Shown one piece after another: positions 1 through 10,182 of a DNA stretch of 64,000 nt (the stretch's first letter is position 1; every line of letters starts with the position of its first letter). The notes beneath the pieces are model-generated. The model was not told where the DNA came from. It ran no database searches and was given only the letters and a program-made list of their open reading frames with translations. A program made the position numbers and the translations under genes. The stretch is from Asanoa iriomotensis. GTDB taxonomy: Bacteria > Actinomycetota > Actinomycetes > Mycobacteriales > Micromonosporaceae. The stretch spans positions 62,001 to 126,000 of the forward strand of contig NZ_BONC01000002.1 in assembly GCF_016862515.1 (NCBI RefSeq). The letters are read 5' to 3'.

Positions 1-92
1 CCGGTTGGGGCAAGCGCAAGGACACCAAGCGCGCGATGGTGAAGCTGGCCGAGGGCGACCGTATCGAGGCCTTCGGCGGCCCGGTCAGCTGA
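1..92 (+). CDS. rplW: 50S ribosomal protein L23, 3' end only
   Basis: Reading frame 3 gives an open C-terminal fragment of about 29 residues ending in FGGPVS and a TGA at 90-92. The residues KRKDTKRA followed by LAEGDRIEAFGG are the usual end of actinobacterial L23, which binds 23S rRNA at the exit tunnel. The gene is cut by the window start. It lies 12 nt before rplB, as in the S10 operon. Identification rests on the short tail plus position. Confidence 0.9.
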   Translation, partial: GWGKRKDTKRAMVKLAEGDRIEAFGGPVS

Positions 93-104
93 GGGGTATA
101 GACA

Positions 105-944
<840 letters not shown>

Positions 945-950
945 CCGCAG

Positions 951-1232
951 ATGCCACGCAGCCTGAAGAAGGGCCCGTTCGTCGACGACCACCTGATCAA
1001 GAAGGTGGAGACGCAGAACGACAAGGGCTCCAAGAACGTCATCAAGACCTGGTCGCGCCGTTCCACGATCATCCCCGAGATGCTCGGGCACACGATCGCC
1101 GTGCACGACGGCCGCAAGCACGTCCCGGTGTTCGTCACCGAGGCGATGGTCGGGCACAAGCTCGGCGAGTTCGCGCTGACCCGCACGTTCAAGGGTCACG
1201 AGAAGGACGACCGGAAGAGCCGCCGCCGCTGA
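951..1232 (+). CDS. rpsS: 30S ribosomal protein S19
   Basis: 93 residues. The start [15 protein letters not shown] and the block [17 protein letters not shown] are diagnostic of S19, which binds the 16S rRNA head next to S13. It starts 6 nt after rplB, so translation is probably coupled. The C-terminus is basic (KDDRKSRRR), as usual in actinobacteria. Confidence 0.98.
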   Translation: MPRSLKKGPFVDDHLIKKVETQNDKGSKNVIKTWSRRSTIIPEMLGHTIAVHDGRKHVPVFVTEAMVGHKLGEFALTRTFKGHEKDDRKSRRR

Positions 1233-1267
1233 CGCGGTGCAGATAGAGGATCAGAGGGGTTACAGCG

Positions 1268-1840
1268 ATGCCAGTCAAGGGCGACGCTCCGGCGCTTCCG
1301 GGCGCGCGGGCGGTTGCGCGCCACGTGCGCATCTCGCCGAACAAGGCGCGCCGAGTGGTCAACCTCGTCCGCGGTCTGCCCGCGAAAGAGGCGCTCACGG
1401 TGCTCCAGTTCGCTCCGCAGTCGGCGAGCGAGCAGGTCTACAAGGTGCTCGCCAGCGCGATCGCCAACGCGGAGAACAACGAGCGGCTGGACCCCGACGC
1501 GTTGCTCGTCAGCGAGGCGTTCGTCGACGAGGGGCCGACCATGAAGCGGTTCCGGCCGCGGGCGCAGGGCCGCGCGTACCGGATCCGCAAGCGCACCTGC
1601 CACATCACCGTGGCGGTCGAGGCTGTGGCTCCGGCCCAGCGTCCCGGCAAGAAGGCCGCGGCGGCCAAGAAGGCGCCGGCCAAGGCCGCGCCGGAGACCG
1701 CTGCCGAGGAGACGCCGGCCACCGAGGCGACGGCTGATGAGCCGGCGCCGGCCAAGAAGGCCGCGAAGAAGGCCACCAAGGCCACGAAGGCCGCCAAGGC
1801 GACCGAGGCGACGGAGACCGCCGAGGAAGGGACCGAGTAA
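1268..1840 (+). CDS. rplV: 50S ribosomal protein L22 with a long Ala/Lys tail
   Basis: 190 residues against about 110-120 for the conserved fold. Residues 1 to about 120 are the L22 body ([32 protein letters not shown]), which lines the exit tunnel. From about residue 125 the chain is low complexity, rich in Ala, Lys, Glu and Thr, and probably disordered. The ATG at 1268 follows an AGAGGGG run. The TAA shares one base with the rpsC ATG (TAATG). The tail looks native: base composition and codon use match the body. Confidence 0.96.
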   Translation: MPVKGDAPALPGARAVARHVRISPNKARRVVNLVRGLPAKEALTVLQFAPQSASEQVYKVLASAIANAENNERLDPDALLVSEAFVDEGPTMKRFRPRAQGRAYRIRKRTCHITVAVEAVAPAQRPGKKAAAAKKAPAKAAPETAAEETPATEATADEPAPAKKAAKKATKATKAAKATEATETAEEGTE

Positions 1841-2751
1841 TGGGTCAGAAGGTTCACCCGCACGGGTTCCGGCTCGGCATCTCGACCGACTGGAAGTCCC
1901 GCTGGTACGCGGACAAGCTCTACAAGGACTACATCGCGGAGGATGTCAAGATCCGCCGGATGATGTCCAAGGGCCTGGAGCGCGCGGGCATTTCCAAGGT
2001 CGACATCGAGCGCACCCGCGACCGGGTCCGCGTCGACATCCACACCGCCCGGCCGGGCATCGTCATCGGCCGTAAGGGTGCGGAGGCCGACCGGATCCGC
2101 GGCGAGCTCGAGAAGCTCACCGGCAAGCAGGTGCAGCTCAACATCCTCGAGGTGAAGAGCCCCGAGTCCGACGCACAGCTCGTCGCGCAGGGCGTGGCCG
2201 AGCAGCTGTCGAGCCGGGTCAGCTTCCGCCGGGCGATGCGCAAGGCCATGCAGTCGGCGATGAAGAACCCGGTCGTCAAGGGCATCCGGGTGCAGGTCTC
2301 CGGCCGCCTCGGCGGCGCCGAGATGAGCCGCACCGAGTTCTACCGCGAGGGCCGGGTCCCGCTGCACACGCTGCGCGCCAACATCGAGTACGGGTTCTTC
2401 GAGGCCCGCACCACGTTCGGCCGCATCGGCGTGAAGGTCTGGATCTACAAGGGCGACGCGGTTCCGGGTCGGGAGGCTCCGGCCGAGGCCGGCGCGCCGC
2501 GCCCGCGCCGCGAGCGGGGCGACCGTCCGGAGCGTCCGCGCCGCGGTCGGTCCGGCTCGTCCGGCACGACCGCCGGCGGCACCGAGGCGGGTCGGGCCGC
2601 GCAGCAGGCCGCCCAGGCCGAGCAGTCCGGTGGCGCTCCCGCGGCTCCGGCCGCTGGGTCGGCTGGCGCGGCCAACGCCGCCGAGCCCACCACGAACGAC
2701 ACCGCCAGCACGGCTCCGGCCGCGCCGGCGACTGAGCAGCAGGAGGGCTGA
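1840..2751 (+). CDS. rpsC: 30S ribosomal protein S3 with an extended C-terminus
   Basis: 303 residues; the conserved S3 fold ends near residue 215. [14 protein letters not shown] opens the protein. The KH-type RNA-binding motif [15 protein letters not shown] (about residues 72-86) and the [14 protein letters not shown] block are intact. S3 binds the 16S head at the mRNA entry. The remaining 90 residues are rich in Arg, Pro, Gly and then Ala, without recognisable domains. Start is fixed by the TAATG overlap with rplV. Confidence 0.97.
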   Translation: MGQKVHPHGFRLGISTDWKSRWYADKLYKDYIAEDVKIRRMMSKGLERAGISKVDIERTRDRVRVDIHTARPGIVIGRKGAEADRIRGELEKLTGKQVQLNILEVKSPESDAQLVAQGVAEQLSSRVSFRRAMRKAMQSAMKNPVVKGIRVQVSGRLGGAEMSRTEFYREGRVPLHTLRANIEYGFFEARTTFGRIGVKVWIYKGDAVPGREAPAEAGAPRPRRERGDRPERPRRGRSGSSGTTAGGTEAGRAAQQAAQAEQSGGAPAAPAAGSAGAANAAEPTTNDTASTAPAAPATEQQEG

Positions 2752-2756
2752 CCACC

Positions 2757-3182
2757 ATGCTGATGCCGCGTAAGCCCCCGAAGGGCTTCCGCAAGCCGCA
2801 CCACCCGGACCGCCACGGCGCGTCCAAGGGCGGCAACCGGGTGGTCTTCGGCGAGTTCGGAATCCAGGCGCTGGAGCCGGCTTACGTCACCAACCGCCAG
2901 ATCGAGTCGGCGCGTATCGCGATGACCCGACACATCAAGCGTGGTGGCAAGGTCTGGATCACGGTGTTCCCGGACCAGGCGCTGACCAAGAAGCCCGCTG
3001 AGACCCGGATGGGTTCCGGCAAGGGCTCGCCCGAGTGGTGGGTGGCCAACGTCAAGCCGGGTCGGGTGCTCTTCGAGATGTCCTTCCCCAACGAGCAGAT
3101 CGCGCGAGAGGCGATGCGTCGCGCGATTCACAAGCTCCCGATGAAATGCCGCATCGTGACGCGCGAAGTGGGTGAATCCTGA
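2757..3182 (+). CDS. rplP: 50S ribosomal protein L16
   Basis: 141 residues. [17 protein letters not shown] and the block KSNP-like [18 protein letters not shown] are typical of L16, which organises the A-site tRNA region of the large subunit. A second in-frame ATG two codons downstream is possible. The TGA overlaps the rpmC ATG by one base (TGATG). Confidence 0.97.
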   Translation: MLMPRKPPKGFRKPHHPDRHGASKGGNRVVFGEFGIQALEPAYVTNRQIESARIAMTRHIKRGGKVWITVFPDQALTKKPAETRMGSGKGSPEWWVANVKPGRVLFEMSFPNEQIAREAMRRAIHKLPMKCRIVTREVGES

Positions 3183-3415
3183 TGGCCGGCGGCACCAAGG
3201 CTTCCGAGCTGCGTGAGCTCCCGGAAGAGGAGCTGATCTCGCTGCTGCGGGACGCCAAGGCGGAGCTGTTCAACCTTCGCGTGCAGTCGGCCACGGGCCA
3301 GCTGGACAACAACCGCCGGCTGCAGGTCATCCGTCGGGAGATCGCCCGGATCTACACGATCATGCGAGAGCGCGAGCTGGGCCTCTCGGCCGCGCCGACT
3401 GAGGTGACTGCGTGA
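3182..3415 (+). CDS. rpmC: 50S ribosomal protein L29
   Basis: 77 residues. The helical-hairpin pattern [18 protein letters not shown] followed by [15 protein letters not shown] and [14 protein letters not shown] identifies L29, a two-helix protein at the exit tunnel next to L23. It is translationally coupled on both sides: TGATG with rplP upstream and TGATG with rpsQ downstream. Confidence 0.97.
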   Translation: MAGGTKASELRELPEEELISLLRDAKAELFNLRVQSATGQLDNNRRLQVIRREIARIYTIMRERELGLSAAPTEVTA

Positions 3416-3693
3416 TGACTGAGAACACCGCTGCCGCTCCCGAGCGAGCCAGCCGCAAGACCCGTGAGGGTCTCGTGGTGAGCGACAAGATGGACAAGAC
3501 CGTCGTGGTCGAGGTCGAGGACCGGGTCAAGCACCCGCTCTACGGCAAGGTTCTGCGGCGTACGAGCAAGCTCAAGGTCCACGACGAGCAGAACTCGTGT
3601 GGCGTCGGCGACCGGATCCTGATCATGGAGACCCGGCCGCTGTCCGCCACCAAGCGCTGGCGTGTCGTGGAGATCCTCGAGCGCGCGAAGTAA
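3415..3693 (+). CDS. rpsQ: 30S ribosomal protein S17
   Basis: 92 residues from ATG 3415; a GTG at 3412 is also in frame, but ATG 3415 gives the TGATG coupling seen at other junctions of this operon. S17 residues [17 protein letters not shown] and [13 protein letters not shown] are clear. It binds 16S rRNA early in assembly. It is the last gene before a 64-nt gap that probably separates the S10 and spc parts. Confidence 0.96.
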   Translation: MTENTAAAPERASRKTREGLVVSDKMDKTVVVEVEDRVKHPLYGKVLRRTSKLKVHDEQNSCGVGDRILIMETRPLSATKRWRVVEILERAK

Positions 3694-3757
3694 GTAAGCC
3701 GACCGGTTCTTCCAAGCTCCGGCAGCGCCGGAGGACTGGCAGACAGAGGAGATAGAC
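3694..3757 (+). promoter_or_regulatory. rpsQ-rplN gap with a perfect 7-bp hairpin
   Basis: CTCCGGC at 3717-3723 pairs perfectly with GCCGGAG at 3727-3733 across a 3-nt loop, followed by AGAGGAG as the rplN ribosome binding site. No run of T follows, so it may be a weak processing or attenuation structure rather than a terminator. No convincing -35/-10 pair was seen. Confidence 0.45.
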
Positions 3758-4126
3758 GTGATTCAGCAAGAGTCGCGACTGCGTGTCGCCGACAACACGG
3801 GTGCGCGGGAGATCCTGTGCATCCGGGTCCTCGGTGGCTCGGGTCGGCGCTACGCGGGCATCGGCGACGTGATCGTCGCCACCGTCAAGGACGCCATCCC
3901 CGGCGCCGGTGTGAAGAAGGGCGACGTCGTCAAGGCGGTCGTCGTCCGCACCGCCAAGGAGAAGCGGCGCCCGGACGGCTCGTACATCCGCTTCGACGAG
4001 AACGCGGCCGTGATCATCAAGGATGGCGGCGACCCCCGCGGCACCCGTATCTTCGGGCCCGTTGGTCGTGAGCTGCGGGACAAGCGTTTTATGAAGATCA
4101 TTTCGTTGGCACCGGAGGTGCTCTAG
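3758..4126 (+). CDS. rplN: 50S ribosomal protein L14
   Basis: 122 residues, exactly the usual size. Start GTG 3758 ([16 protein letters not shown]) follows an AGAGGAG site. L14 binds 23S rRNA and contacts L19 and 16S rRNA in an inter-subunit bridge. The blocks [19 protein letters not shown] and [11 protein letters not shown] are intact. It opens the spc operon. Confidence 0.98.
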   Translation: MIQQESRLRVADNTGAREILCIRVLGGSGRRYAGIGDVIVATVKDAIPGAGVKKGDVVKAVVVRTAKEKRRPDGSYIRFDENAAVIIKDGGDPRGTRIFGPVGRELRDKRFMKIISLAPEVL

Positions 4127-4128
4127 CC

Positions 4129-4443
4129 ATGAAGGTGAAGAAGGGCGACACGGTCGTCGTCATCGCCGGCAAGGACAAGGGCGCCAAGGGCAAGGTCATC
4201 CAGGCCCTGCCGCGCCAGGACAAGGTCATTGTCGAGGGCGTCAACCGGGTCAAGAAGCACGAGCGCATCCGCACGACGCAGCGCGGCGCAAAGACCGGCG
4301 GCATCGTCACCCAGGAAGCTCCCATCCACGTGTCGAACGTGATGGTCCTGGACTCCGACGGCAAGCCGACCCGCGTCGGCTACCGCCGCGACGAGAACAA
4401 CCTGAAGGTGCGCATCGCGCGCACTACCGGTAAGGACCTGTGA
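4129..4443 (+). CDS. rplX: 50S ribosomal protein L24
   Basis: 104 residues. The KOW motif [19 protein letters not shown] lies at residues 4-22. L24 starts 50S assembly. It begins 2 nt after the rplN stop and its TGA overlaps the rplE start (TGATG). Confidence 0.97.
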   Translation: MKVKKGDTVVVIAGKDKGAKGKVIQALPRQDKVIVEGVNRVKKHERIRTTQRGAKTGGIVTQEAPIHVSNVMVLDSDGKPTRVGYRRDENNLKVRIARTTGKDL

Positions 4444-5009
4444 TGACCACGACAGCCGAGAAGACGCTGCCGCGCTTGAAGCAGCGCTACCGCGAAGAGG
4501 TCGTGGGGCAGCTTCGCGAGCAGTTCAAGTACGCCAACCCGATGCAGACGCCGGGCCTGGTCAAGATCGTCGTCAACATGGGCGTCGGCGAGGCGGCCCG
4601 CGACGCGAAGCTGATCGACGGTGCGGTTCGCGACCTGGCCACGATCACCGGCCAGAAGCCGCAGGTCCGCCGGGCCACCAAGTCCATCGCCCAGTTCAAG
4701 CTGCGCGAAGGCATGCCGATCGGCGCGAAGGTGACGCTGCGCGGCGACCGGATGTGGGAGTTCCTCGACCGGTTGCTGTCGATCGCCCTCCCGCGTATCC
4801 GCGACTTCCGTGGCCTCGACGCCCGCAAGCTCGACGGCAACGGCAACTACACGTTCGGGCTTACCGAGCAGTCGGTGTTCCACGAGATCGACCAGGACCG
4901 GATCGACCGCGTGCGGGGCATGGACATCACGGTGGTCACGACCGCGACGACTGACGACGAGGGCCGGGCGCTGCTCAAGTTCCTGGGCTTCCCGTTCAAG
5001 GAGAACTGA
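4443..5009 (+). CDS. rplE: 50S ribosomal protein L5
   Basis: 188 residues from ATG 4443; GTG 4440 is an alternative. The blocks [36 protein letters not shown] and [12 protein letters not shown] are diagnostic. L5 binds 5S rRNA and P-site tRNA. The TGATG junction with rplX supports the ATG. Confidence 0.97.
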   Translation: MTTTAEKTLPRLKQRYREEVVGQLREQFKYANPMQTPGLVKIVVNMGVGEAARDAKLIDGAVRDLATITGQKPQVRRATKSIAQFKLREGMPIGAKVTLRGDRMWEFLDRLLSIALPRIRDFRGLDARKLDGNGNYTFGLTEQSVFHEIDQDRIDRVRGMDITVVTTATTDDEGRALLKFLGFPFKEN

Positions 5010-5013
5010 ACAC

Positions 5014-5199
5014 ATGGCTAAGAAGGCGCTGATCCTCAAGGCCGCCGCGAAGCCGAAGTTCGCGGTCCGCGCGTACACCCGTTGCCAGCGCTGCGGGCGT
5101 CCCAAGGCGGTCTACCGCAAGTTCGGCCTCTGCCGGGTCTGCATCCGGGAGATGGCTCACCGCGGTGAGCTGCCCGGCGTGTCCAAGGCCTCGTGGTAA
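5014..5199 (+). CDS. rpsZ: 30S ribosomal protein S14, zinc-binding (type Z)
   Basis: 61 residues, the short zinc form of S14. The ligands CQRC and CRVC are both present, about 12 residues apart. S14 sits in the head of the small subunit. The ATG follows rplE by 4 nt. This is the zinc-dependent version; no zinc-free paralogue is in the window. Confidence 0.96.
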   Translation: MAKKALILKAAAKPKFAVRAYTRCQRCGRPKAVYRKFGLCRVCIREMAHRGELPGVSKASW

Positions 5200-5272
5200 G
5201 CCACCACCCGAAATGCCGCTTCGCCGCAGGCCCTTGGCGGGGAACCACGGCGAGAAAGGTTGACGAGAACTC

Positions 5273-5680
5273 ATGACGATGACCGACCCGATCGCAGACA
5301 TGCTCACCCGTCTGCGCAACGCCAACCAGGCCTATCACGACCGGGTGACGATGCCCTACTCGAAGATCAAGGCGAACATCGCCGAGGTCCTCAAGAGCGA
5401 GGGCTACATCGCCACCTGGGCGGTCGAGGAGCCCACCGAGGGCGTCGTCGGCAAGCGACTGGTCGTGGAGCTCAAGTACGGCCAGAACCGTGAGCGGAGC
5501 CTGGCCGGGATCAAGCGCGTGTCCAAGCCCGGTCTGCGGGTTTACGCCAAGTCGGACGGGCTCCCGCGGGTGCTCGGCGGTCTGGGCGTGGCGATCATCT
5601 CGACGTCCCAGGGGCTGCTGACCGACCGGCAGGCCCGCAAGCGGAGCGTGGGCGGGGAAGTCCTCGCCTTCGTCTGGTAA
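5273..5680 (+). CDS. rpsH: 30S ribosomal protein S8
   Basis: 135 residues. [16 protein letters not shown] and the C-terminal [15 protein letters not shown] block define S8, which binds the 16S central domain. In Escherichia coli S8 represses the spc operon. The 73-nt gap before it holds imperfect GCCGC/GGCGG pairings, but no clear copy of the known S8 site was seen. AGAAAGG is the likely binding site. Confidence 0.97.
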   Translation: MTMTDPIADMLTRLRNANQAYHDRVTMPYSKIKANIAEVLKSEGYIATWAVEEPTEGVVGKRLVVELKYGQNRERSLAGIKRVSKPGLRVYAKSDGLPRVLGGLGVAIISTSQGLLTDRQARKRSVGGEVLAFVW

Positions 5681-5697
5681 CCGGGGAGACAAGAGAA

Positions 5698-6237
5698 ATG
5701 TCGCGAATTGGACGCAAGACGATCCCGGTGCCGACCGGCGTCGACATCACGATCAACGGCCAGACCGTCAAGGTGAAGGGCCCGAAGGGTGAGCTCAGCC
5801 ACACGCTGGCCGAGCCGATCACCATCGAGCGCGCCGAGAACGAGCTCGTCGTGAAGCGCCCCAACGACGAGCGCAAGGCCAAGGAACTGCACGGCCTCTC
5901 TCGTACGCTGGTGGCGAACATGGTCGTCGGGGTGACCGACGGCTACCGCAAGAGCCTCGAGATCGCGGGCACCGGTTACCGGGTCACCGCGAAGGGCAAG
6001 GACCTCGAGTTCGCGCTCGGGTTCTCGCACCCGGTTCTCGTCCCGGCGCCGGAGGGCATCACCTTCACCGTGGAGCGGCCCACGCTGTTCCACATCGCCG
6101 GCATCGACAAGCAGCAGGTCGGTGAGGTGGCCGCCAACATCCGGAAGATCCGTCCGCCGGAGCCCTACAAGGGCAAGGGCGTCCGCTACCAGGGCGAGGT
6201 CGTCCGCCGCAAGGCTGGAAAGGCAGGTAAGAAGTGA
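5698..6237 (+). CDS. rplF: 50S ribosomal protein L6
   Basis: 179 residues, usual size. [15 protein letters not shown] opens it and the C-terminal block [17 protein letters not shown] is the L6 signature. It binds near the sarcin-ricin loop. Its TGA overlaps the rplR GTG by four bases (GTGA). Confidence 0.98.
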   Translation: MSRIGRKTIPVPTGVDITINGQTVKVKGPKGELSHTLAEPITIERAENELVVKRPNDERKAKELHGLSRTLVANMVVGVTDGYRKSLEIAGTGYRVTAKGKDLEFALGFSHPVLVPAPEGITFTVERPTLFHIAGIDKQQVGEVAANIRKIRPPEPYKGKGVRYQGEVVRRKAGKAGKK

Positions 6238-6623
6238 CCGCCACGCTACTCAAGCGCCGTCGCGGCGTCGCCGCGAAGCGGGCCGTGGGCCGGGCGCGTC
6301 GGCACTTCCGGGTCCGCAAGCACCTGGTGGGTTCGGCGGAGCGTCCGCGCCTGGTCGTCAGCCGCTCGCTGCGCCACATCAACGCCCAGATCGTCGACGA
6401 CGCCAAGGGGCACACCCTGGCGTCGGCGTCGACCATGGACGCCTCGATCCGAGGCACCGACGGCGACAAGAGCGCCCTGGCCGGCAAGGTCGGCGCGCTC
6501 CTCGCCGAGCGGGCCAAGGCCGCCGGTGTGTCGAAGGTCGTCTTCGACCGCGGTGGCAGCAAGTACGCGGGTCGCATCGCCGCGCTGGCTGACGCCGCGC
6601 GCGAAGCCGGGCTCGAGTTCTGA
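6234..6623 (+). CDS. rplR: 50S ribosomal protein L18
   Basis: 129 residues. The blocks [31 protein letters not shown] and the terminal [20 protein letters not shown] are typical. L18 delivers 5S rRNA to the ribosome with L5. GTG start overlaps rplF (GTGA). Confidence 0.97.
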   Translation: MTATLLKRRRGVAAKRAVGRARRHFRVRKHLVGSAERPRLVVSRSLRHINAQIVDDAKGHTLASASTMDASIRGTDGDKSALAGKVGALLAERAKAAGVSKVVFDRGGSKYAGRIAALADAAREAGLEF

Positions 6624-6654
6624 CCCCGTCACATCTGAGAAAGGAAGGCTGCTG

Positions 6655-7269
6655 ATGCCAGGTCAACAGCGCCGTGGCGGCGGGTCCGGTGGCAACGAGG
6701 GTGGTCGCCGCGACAACCGCCGTGAGGGCGGCCGTGGAAACGCGCCCGTCGAGAAGACCCCGCACCTCGAGCGCGTCGTCGCGATCAACCGGGTTGCCAA
6801 GGTCGTCAAGGGTGGTCGGCGCTTCAGCTTCACCGCCCTGGTGATCGTCGGCGACGGTGACGGCACGGTCGGCGTCGGGTACGGCAAGGCCAAGGAGGTG
6901 CCCGCGGCGATCGCCAAGGGTGTCGAGGAGGCCAAGAAGCACTTCTTCAAGGTGCCGCGGATCGCAGCGTCGATCCCGCACCCGGTGCAGGGCGAGGACG
7001 CCGCGGGCGTGGTGCTGCTCAAGCCGGCTTCGGCCGGTACGGGCGTCATCGCCGGCGGCCCGGTCCGCGCCGTGCTGGAGTGCGCGGGCATCCACGACGT
7101 GCTCTCCAAGAGCCTCGGCTCGTCGAACCCGATCAACATCGTCCACGCGACCGTGGCGGCCCTGAAGGCGCTCGAGTCGCCGGAGGCGGTCGCGGCTCGT
7201 CGTGGCCTCGCGGTCGAGGACGTGGCTCCGGCCGCGATGCTCGCCAGCCGGGCTGGGGTGAGTGCGTGA
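6655..7269 (+). CDS. rpsE: 30S ribosomal protein S5
   Basis: 204 residues. The first 35 residues form a Gly/Arg/Asn-rich extension. The S5 body follows: [17 protein letters not shown], then [17 protein letters not shown] and [16 protein letters not shown]. It shapes the decoding site and the mRNA entry channel. ATG 6655 follows an AGAAAGGAAGG site; the open frame upstream lies inside rplR. The TGA overlaps rpmD (TGATG). Confidence 0.97.
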   Translation: MPGQQRRGGGSGGNEGGRRDNRREGGRGNAPVEKTPHLERVVAINRVAKVVKGGRRFSFTALVIVGDGDGTVGVGYGKAKEVPAAIAKGVEEAKKHFFKVPRIAASIPHPVQGEDAAGVVLLKPASAGTGVIAGGPVRAVLECAGIHDVLSKSLGSSNPINIVHATVAALKALESPEAVAARRGLAVEDVAPAAMLASRAGVSA

Positions 7270-7451
7270 TGGCACGCCTCAAGGTCACCCAGGTCCGGTC
7301 CGAGATCGGGTCGAAGCACAACCAGCGCGAGTCGCTGCGTTCGCTCGGCCTCAAGCGGATCAACGACGTGGTGGTCAAGGAGGATCGGCCCGAGATCCGG
7401 GGCATGATCTTCACGGTCAACCACCTCGTGAAGGTCGAGGAGGTCGAATAA
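7269..7451 (+). CDS. rpmD: 50S ribosomal protein L30
   Basis: 60 residues. [20 protein letters not shown] and [11 protein letters not shown] identify L30. It is coupled to rpsE (TGATG at 7267-7271) and shares one base of its TAA with the rplO ATG. Short, but the match to the family is complete. Confidence 0.96.
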   Translation: MARLKVTQVRSEIGSKHNQRESLRSLGLKRINDVVVKEDRPEIRGMIFTVNHLVKVEEVE

Positions 7452-7894
7452 TGACCATCAAGGTCCACCACCTGCGTCCGGCTCCCGGCGCCAAGACCGA
7501 GAAGACCCGTGTGGGTCGCGGTGAGGGCTCCAAGGGCAAGACCGCGGGCCGCGGCACCAAGGGCTCCAAGGCCCGCAAGAACATCTCGGCGGCGTTCGAG
7601 GGTGGGCAGATGCCCATCCACATGCGGCTGCCGAAGATGAAGGGCTTCCGCAACCAGAACAAGGTCGTCTTCCAGGTCGTGAACCTGGACAAGCTGGCTG
7701 AGCTGTTCCCCAACGGCGGCGAGATCGGCCCGGCCGAGCTCGTCGACGCCGGCGCGGTCCGCAAGGGCCAGCCGGTCAAGGTGCTCGGCAGCGGCGAACT
7801 GAGTGGCGTATCTCTCCGAATCTCGGCGCACGCGTTCAGCGCGTCGGCGAAGGAGAAGATCGCCGCCGCTGGTGGCACCACCACCGAGCTGTAA
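7451..7894 (+). CDS. rplO: 50S ribosomal protein L15
   Basis: 147 residues from ATG 7451. The glycine-rich start [18 protein letters not shown] and the block [18 protein letters not shown] are the L15 signature. It is a late 50S assembly protein. Last gene of the spc ribosomal block before a 231-nt gap leading to secY. Confidence 0.97.
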   Translation: MTIKVHHLRPAPGAKTEKTRVGRGEGSKGKTAGRGTKGSKARKNISAAFEGGQMPIHMRLPKMKGFRNQNKVVFQVVNLDKLAELFPNGGEIGPAELVDAGAVRKGQPVKVLGSGELSGVSLRISAHAFSASAKEKIAAAGGTTTEL

Positions 7895-7901
7895 AGCGCT
7901 C

Positions 7902-7949
7902 AGGGGCGCGGTTCCAACGGTCAAACAGGCCGTCGGGTGCCGCGCCCCT
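7902..7949 (+). terminator. Hairpin after rplO
   Basis: AGGGGCGCGG at 7902-7911 pairs perfectly with CCGCGCCCCT at 7940-7949 across a 28-nt loop. There is no T-run. It could end or weaken transcription from the spc operon before secY. Function is inferred from structure and position only. Confidence 0.5.
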
Positions 7950-8125
7950 CCGGCGTTGATCCGGAGCGATCCGGCCGGATATCGTTCCTGATGGATGGGT
8001 GCGGCCAGCTGGTCCGCACCCGAGCCAGATAAGTTAGAGTCCGTTCCCGACAGGGTGTCGGACAACTACCGACAGCCACCCCGGCCGCCGCGACCCCGGC
8101 GGTCCGCCCGCGCAGGAGGAAGACG
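7950..8125 (+). promoter_or_regulatory. secY leader region
   Basis: 176 nt between the rplO hairpin and secY. It holds GATAAGT/TAGAGT -10-like hexamers near 8028-8040 and a perfect 6-bp hairpin CCGACA-GGG-TGTCGG at 8047-8061. AGGAGGA near 8114-8120 is a strong ribosome binding site for the TTG start. A separate secY promoter is likely but not proven. Confidence 0.45.
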
Positions 8126-9454
8126 TTGCTCTCCGCATTTCTCAGTGCGTTCCGCACGCCTGACCTGCGCAAGAAACTTTTGTTCACAGTCGGGATCATC
8201 GCGATCTACCGGCTGGGCGCCACGCTGCCCAGTCCGGGCGTTTCCTACGGAAACGTGCAGAAGTGCATGGATCTCATGGCGAACAACAACGCGGGTGGCG
8301 TCTTCAACCTGCTGAACCTGTTCTCCGGTGGCGCGCTGCTGTCGCTGTCGGTCTTCGCGCTGGGCATCATGCCCTACATCACAGCGTCGATCATCCTGCA
8401 GCTGCTGACCGTGGTGATCCCGCGGCTCGAGCAGCTCCGCAAGGAGGGTCAGGCCGGTCAAGCGAAGATCACGCAGTACACCCGCTACCTGACGCTCGGC
8501 CTCGGCGTCCTCCAGGCGTCGGCGTTCGTCGCACTGGCCCGCTCCGGGCAGCTGTTCAACAACATGTGCGACCAGTTCCCGATCGTCCCGAACACCGCGC
8601 TGCCGAACTGGATCACCCTGGTCTCGCTGGTCGTGACGATGACCGCCGGCACCGGCGTGGTGATGTGGCTGGGCGAGCTGATCACGGACCGCGGCGTCGG
8701 CAACGGCATGTCCGTCCTGATCTTCACCTCGATCATGGCCCGCCTCCCCAGCGAGGGCTGGCAGATCAAGCTCAGCCAGGGCTGGTGGAAGTTCTTCCTG
8801 GTGATCGCGCTCGTCCTGCTGATCATCTTCTTCGTGGTCTTCATCGAGCAGGCCCAACGCCGGATCCCGGTGCAGTACGCGAAGCGCATGATCGGCCGGC
8901 GGATGTACGGCGGCACGTCCACCTACATACCGCTCAAGGTCAACCAGGCCGGCGTCATCCCGGTGATCTTCGGGTCGTCGCTGCTCTACCTGCCGGCGCT
9001 GCTGCTGCAGTTCTACGACCGCAACAACCTCAACGGTTGGCAGTCGTGGATCCAGAACAACCTGGTCGACCCCACCAGCTACATCTACATCACGCTGTAC
9101 TTCTTGTTGATCATCTTCTTCACGTACTTCTACGTGTCGATCACGTTCAACCCGACCGAGGTCGCCGACAACATGAAGAAGTACGGCGGGTTCGTGCCGG
9201 GCATCCGGCCGGGCAAGCCGACGGCTGAATACCTCGACTTCATCCTGAGCCGGATCACCCTTCCCGGCGCGCTCTACCTGGGTGTCATCTCGATCCTGCC
9301 GAGCTTCTTCTTCATCTGGCTGGACCGTCAGCAGTACATGAACTTCCCGTTCGGCGGCACGGCCGTGCTGATCATGGTCGGCGTCGGCCTGGAGACGGTC
9401 AAGCAGATCGAGAGCCAGCTCATGCAGCGGAACTACGAAGGGTTCCTGCGCTAG
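8126..9454 (+). CDS. secY: Preprotein translocase subunit SecY
   Basis: 442 residues with about ten membrane segments: the channel of the Sec translocon in the inner membrane, working with SecE, SecG and Sec[21 protein letters not shown] opens it. The block [13 protein letters not shown], the second-helix region [19 protein letters not shown] and the loop [16 protein letters not shown] are clear. The start is a TTG, chosen because AGGAGGA lies 6-8 nt upstream and the N-terminus matches the family. The TAG shares its last base with the adk GTG. Confidence 0.97.
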   Translation: MLSAFLSAFRTPDLRKKLLFTVGIIAIYRLGATLPSPGVSYGNVQKCMDLMANNNAGGVFNLLNLFSGGALLSLSVFALGIMPYITASIILQLLTVVIPRLEQLRKEGQAGQAKITQYTRYLTLGLGVLQASAFVALARSGQLFNNMCDQFPIVPNTALPNWITLVSLVVTMTAGTGVVMWLGELITDRGVGNGMSVLIFTSIMARLPSEGWQIKLSQGWWKFFLVIALVLLIIFFVVFIEQAQRRIPVQYAKRMIGRRMYGGTSTYIPLKVNQAGVIPVIFGSSLLYLPALLLQFYDRNNLNGWQSWIQNNLVDPTSYIYITLYFLLIIFFTYFYVSITFNPTEVADNMKKYGGFVPGIRPGKPTAEYLDFILSRITLPGALYLGVISILPSFFFIWLDRQQYMNFPFGGTAVLIMVGVGLETVKQIESQLMQRNYEGFLR

Positions 9455-10107
9455 TGCGACTTGTTCTCGTAGGTCCTCCGGGTGCGGGAAAGGGGACGCA
9501 GGCCGAGTTCATCGCCGCGCACCTCGCCGTGCCCAAGATCTCGACCGGGGACATCTTCCGCGCCAACGTCTCCCAGGGCACGCCGCTCGGCGTGGAGGCC
9601 AGGCGCTACATGGACGCCGGCAAGCTGGTGCCCGACGAGGTGACCATCAACATGGTGCGGGAGCGGCTGGCCGAGCCCGACGCCGGCGAGGGCTTCCTGC
9701 TCGACGGGTTCCCGCGCACGACGCCCCAGGCGGCCGCGCTCGACAAGCTGCTGGCCGACCTGGGCACCGCGCTCGACCTGGTGATGGAGCTCGTGGTCGA
9801 CGACGACGAGGTGATCCGGCGGCTGTCCGGCCGCCGGACCTGCCGCGGCTGCGGCAAGATCTGGCACGTCGAGTTCGACGCGCCGACCCGCGAGGGCATC
9901 TGCGACCGGTGCGGCTCGGAGCTGTTCCAGCGCGACGACGACAAGGCCGAGACCATCGCCAAGCGGCTGGTGGAATACGCCGAGAAGACCGCGCCGCTGG
10001 TCGACTACTACGGCGCACAGGGCAAGCTGGTCGGCATCGACGCCACCGGGCCCGTCGAGGACGTCACTGTGCGAGCGATAGACGCTCTGCGCTCGTACGG
10101 CGGGTAG
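9454..10107 (+). CDS. adk: Adenylate kinase, zinc-lid type
   Basis: 217 residues. Converts AMP + ATP to 2 ADP. The P-loop [10 protein letters not shown] is at residues 7-16, and DGFPRT is the AMP-site motif. The LID domain keeps four cysteines at about 130, 133, 150 and 153 (CRGC and CDRC), so it should bind a structural zinc. GTG start, coupled to secY by a one-base overlap. Confidence 0.97.
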   Translation: MRLVLVGPPGAGKGTQAEFIAAHLAVPKISTGDIFRANVSQGTPLGVEARRYMDAGKLVPDEVTINMVRERLAEPDAGEGFLLDGFPRTTPQAAALDKLLADLGTALDLVMELVVDDDEVIRRLSGRRTCRGCGKIWHVEFDAPTREGICDRCGSELFQRDDDKAETIAKRLVEYAEKTAPLVDYYGAQGKLVGIDATGPVEDVTVRAIDALRSYGG

Positions 10108-10170
10108 GGCAACCGGAAGGCGTCGTGACGCGGCAGCGTCACGACGGCTGAGGACCACCAAAGGCTTAGG

Positions 10171-10176
10171 TAATCT
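10171..10176 (+). promoter_or_regulatory. -10 hexamer TAATCT for leaderless map
   Basis: TAATCT ends 6 nt before the map ATG at 10183, so transcription should begin at or next to the A of the start codon. No Shine-Dalgarno lies in between. Confidence 0.6.
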
Positions 10177-10182
10177 CGATTG

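Noticed and set aside
5200-5272. S8 repressor-binding site before rpsH
   Set aside because: GCCGC/GGCGG pairings exist, but the conserved bulged core of the known S8 site could not be identified.
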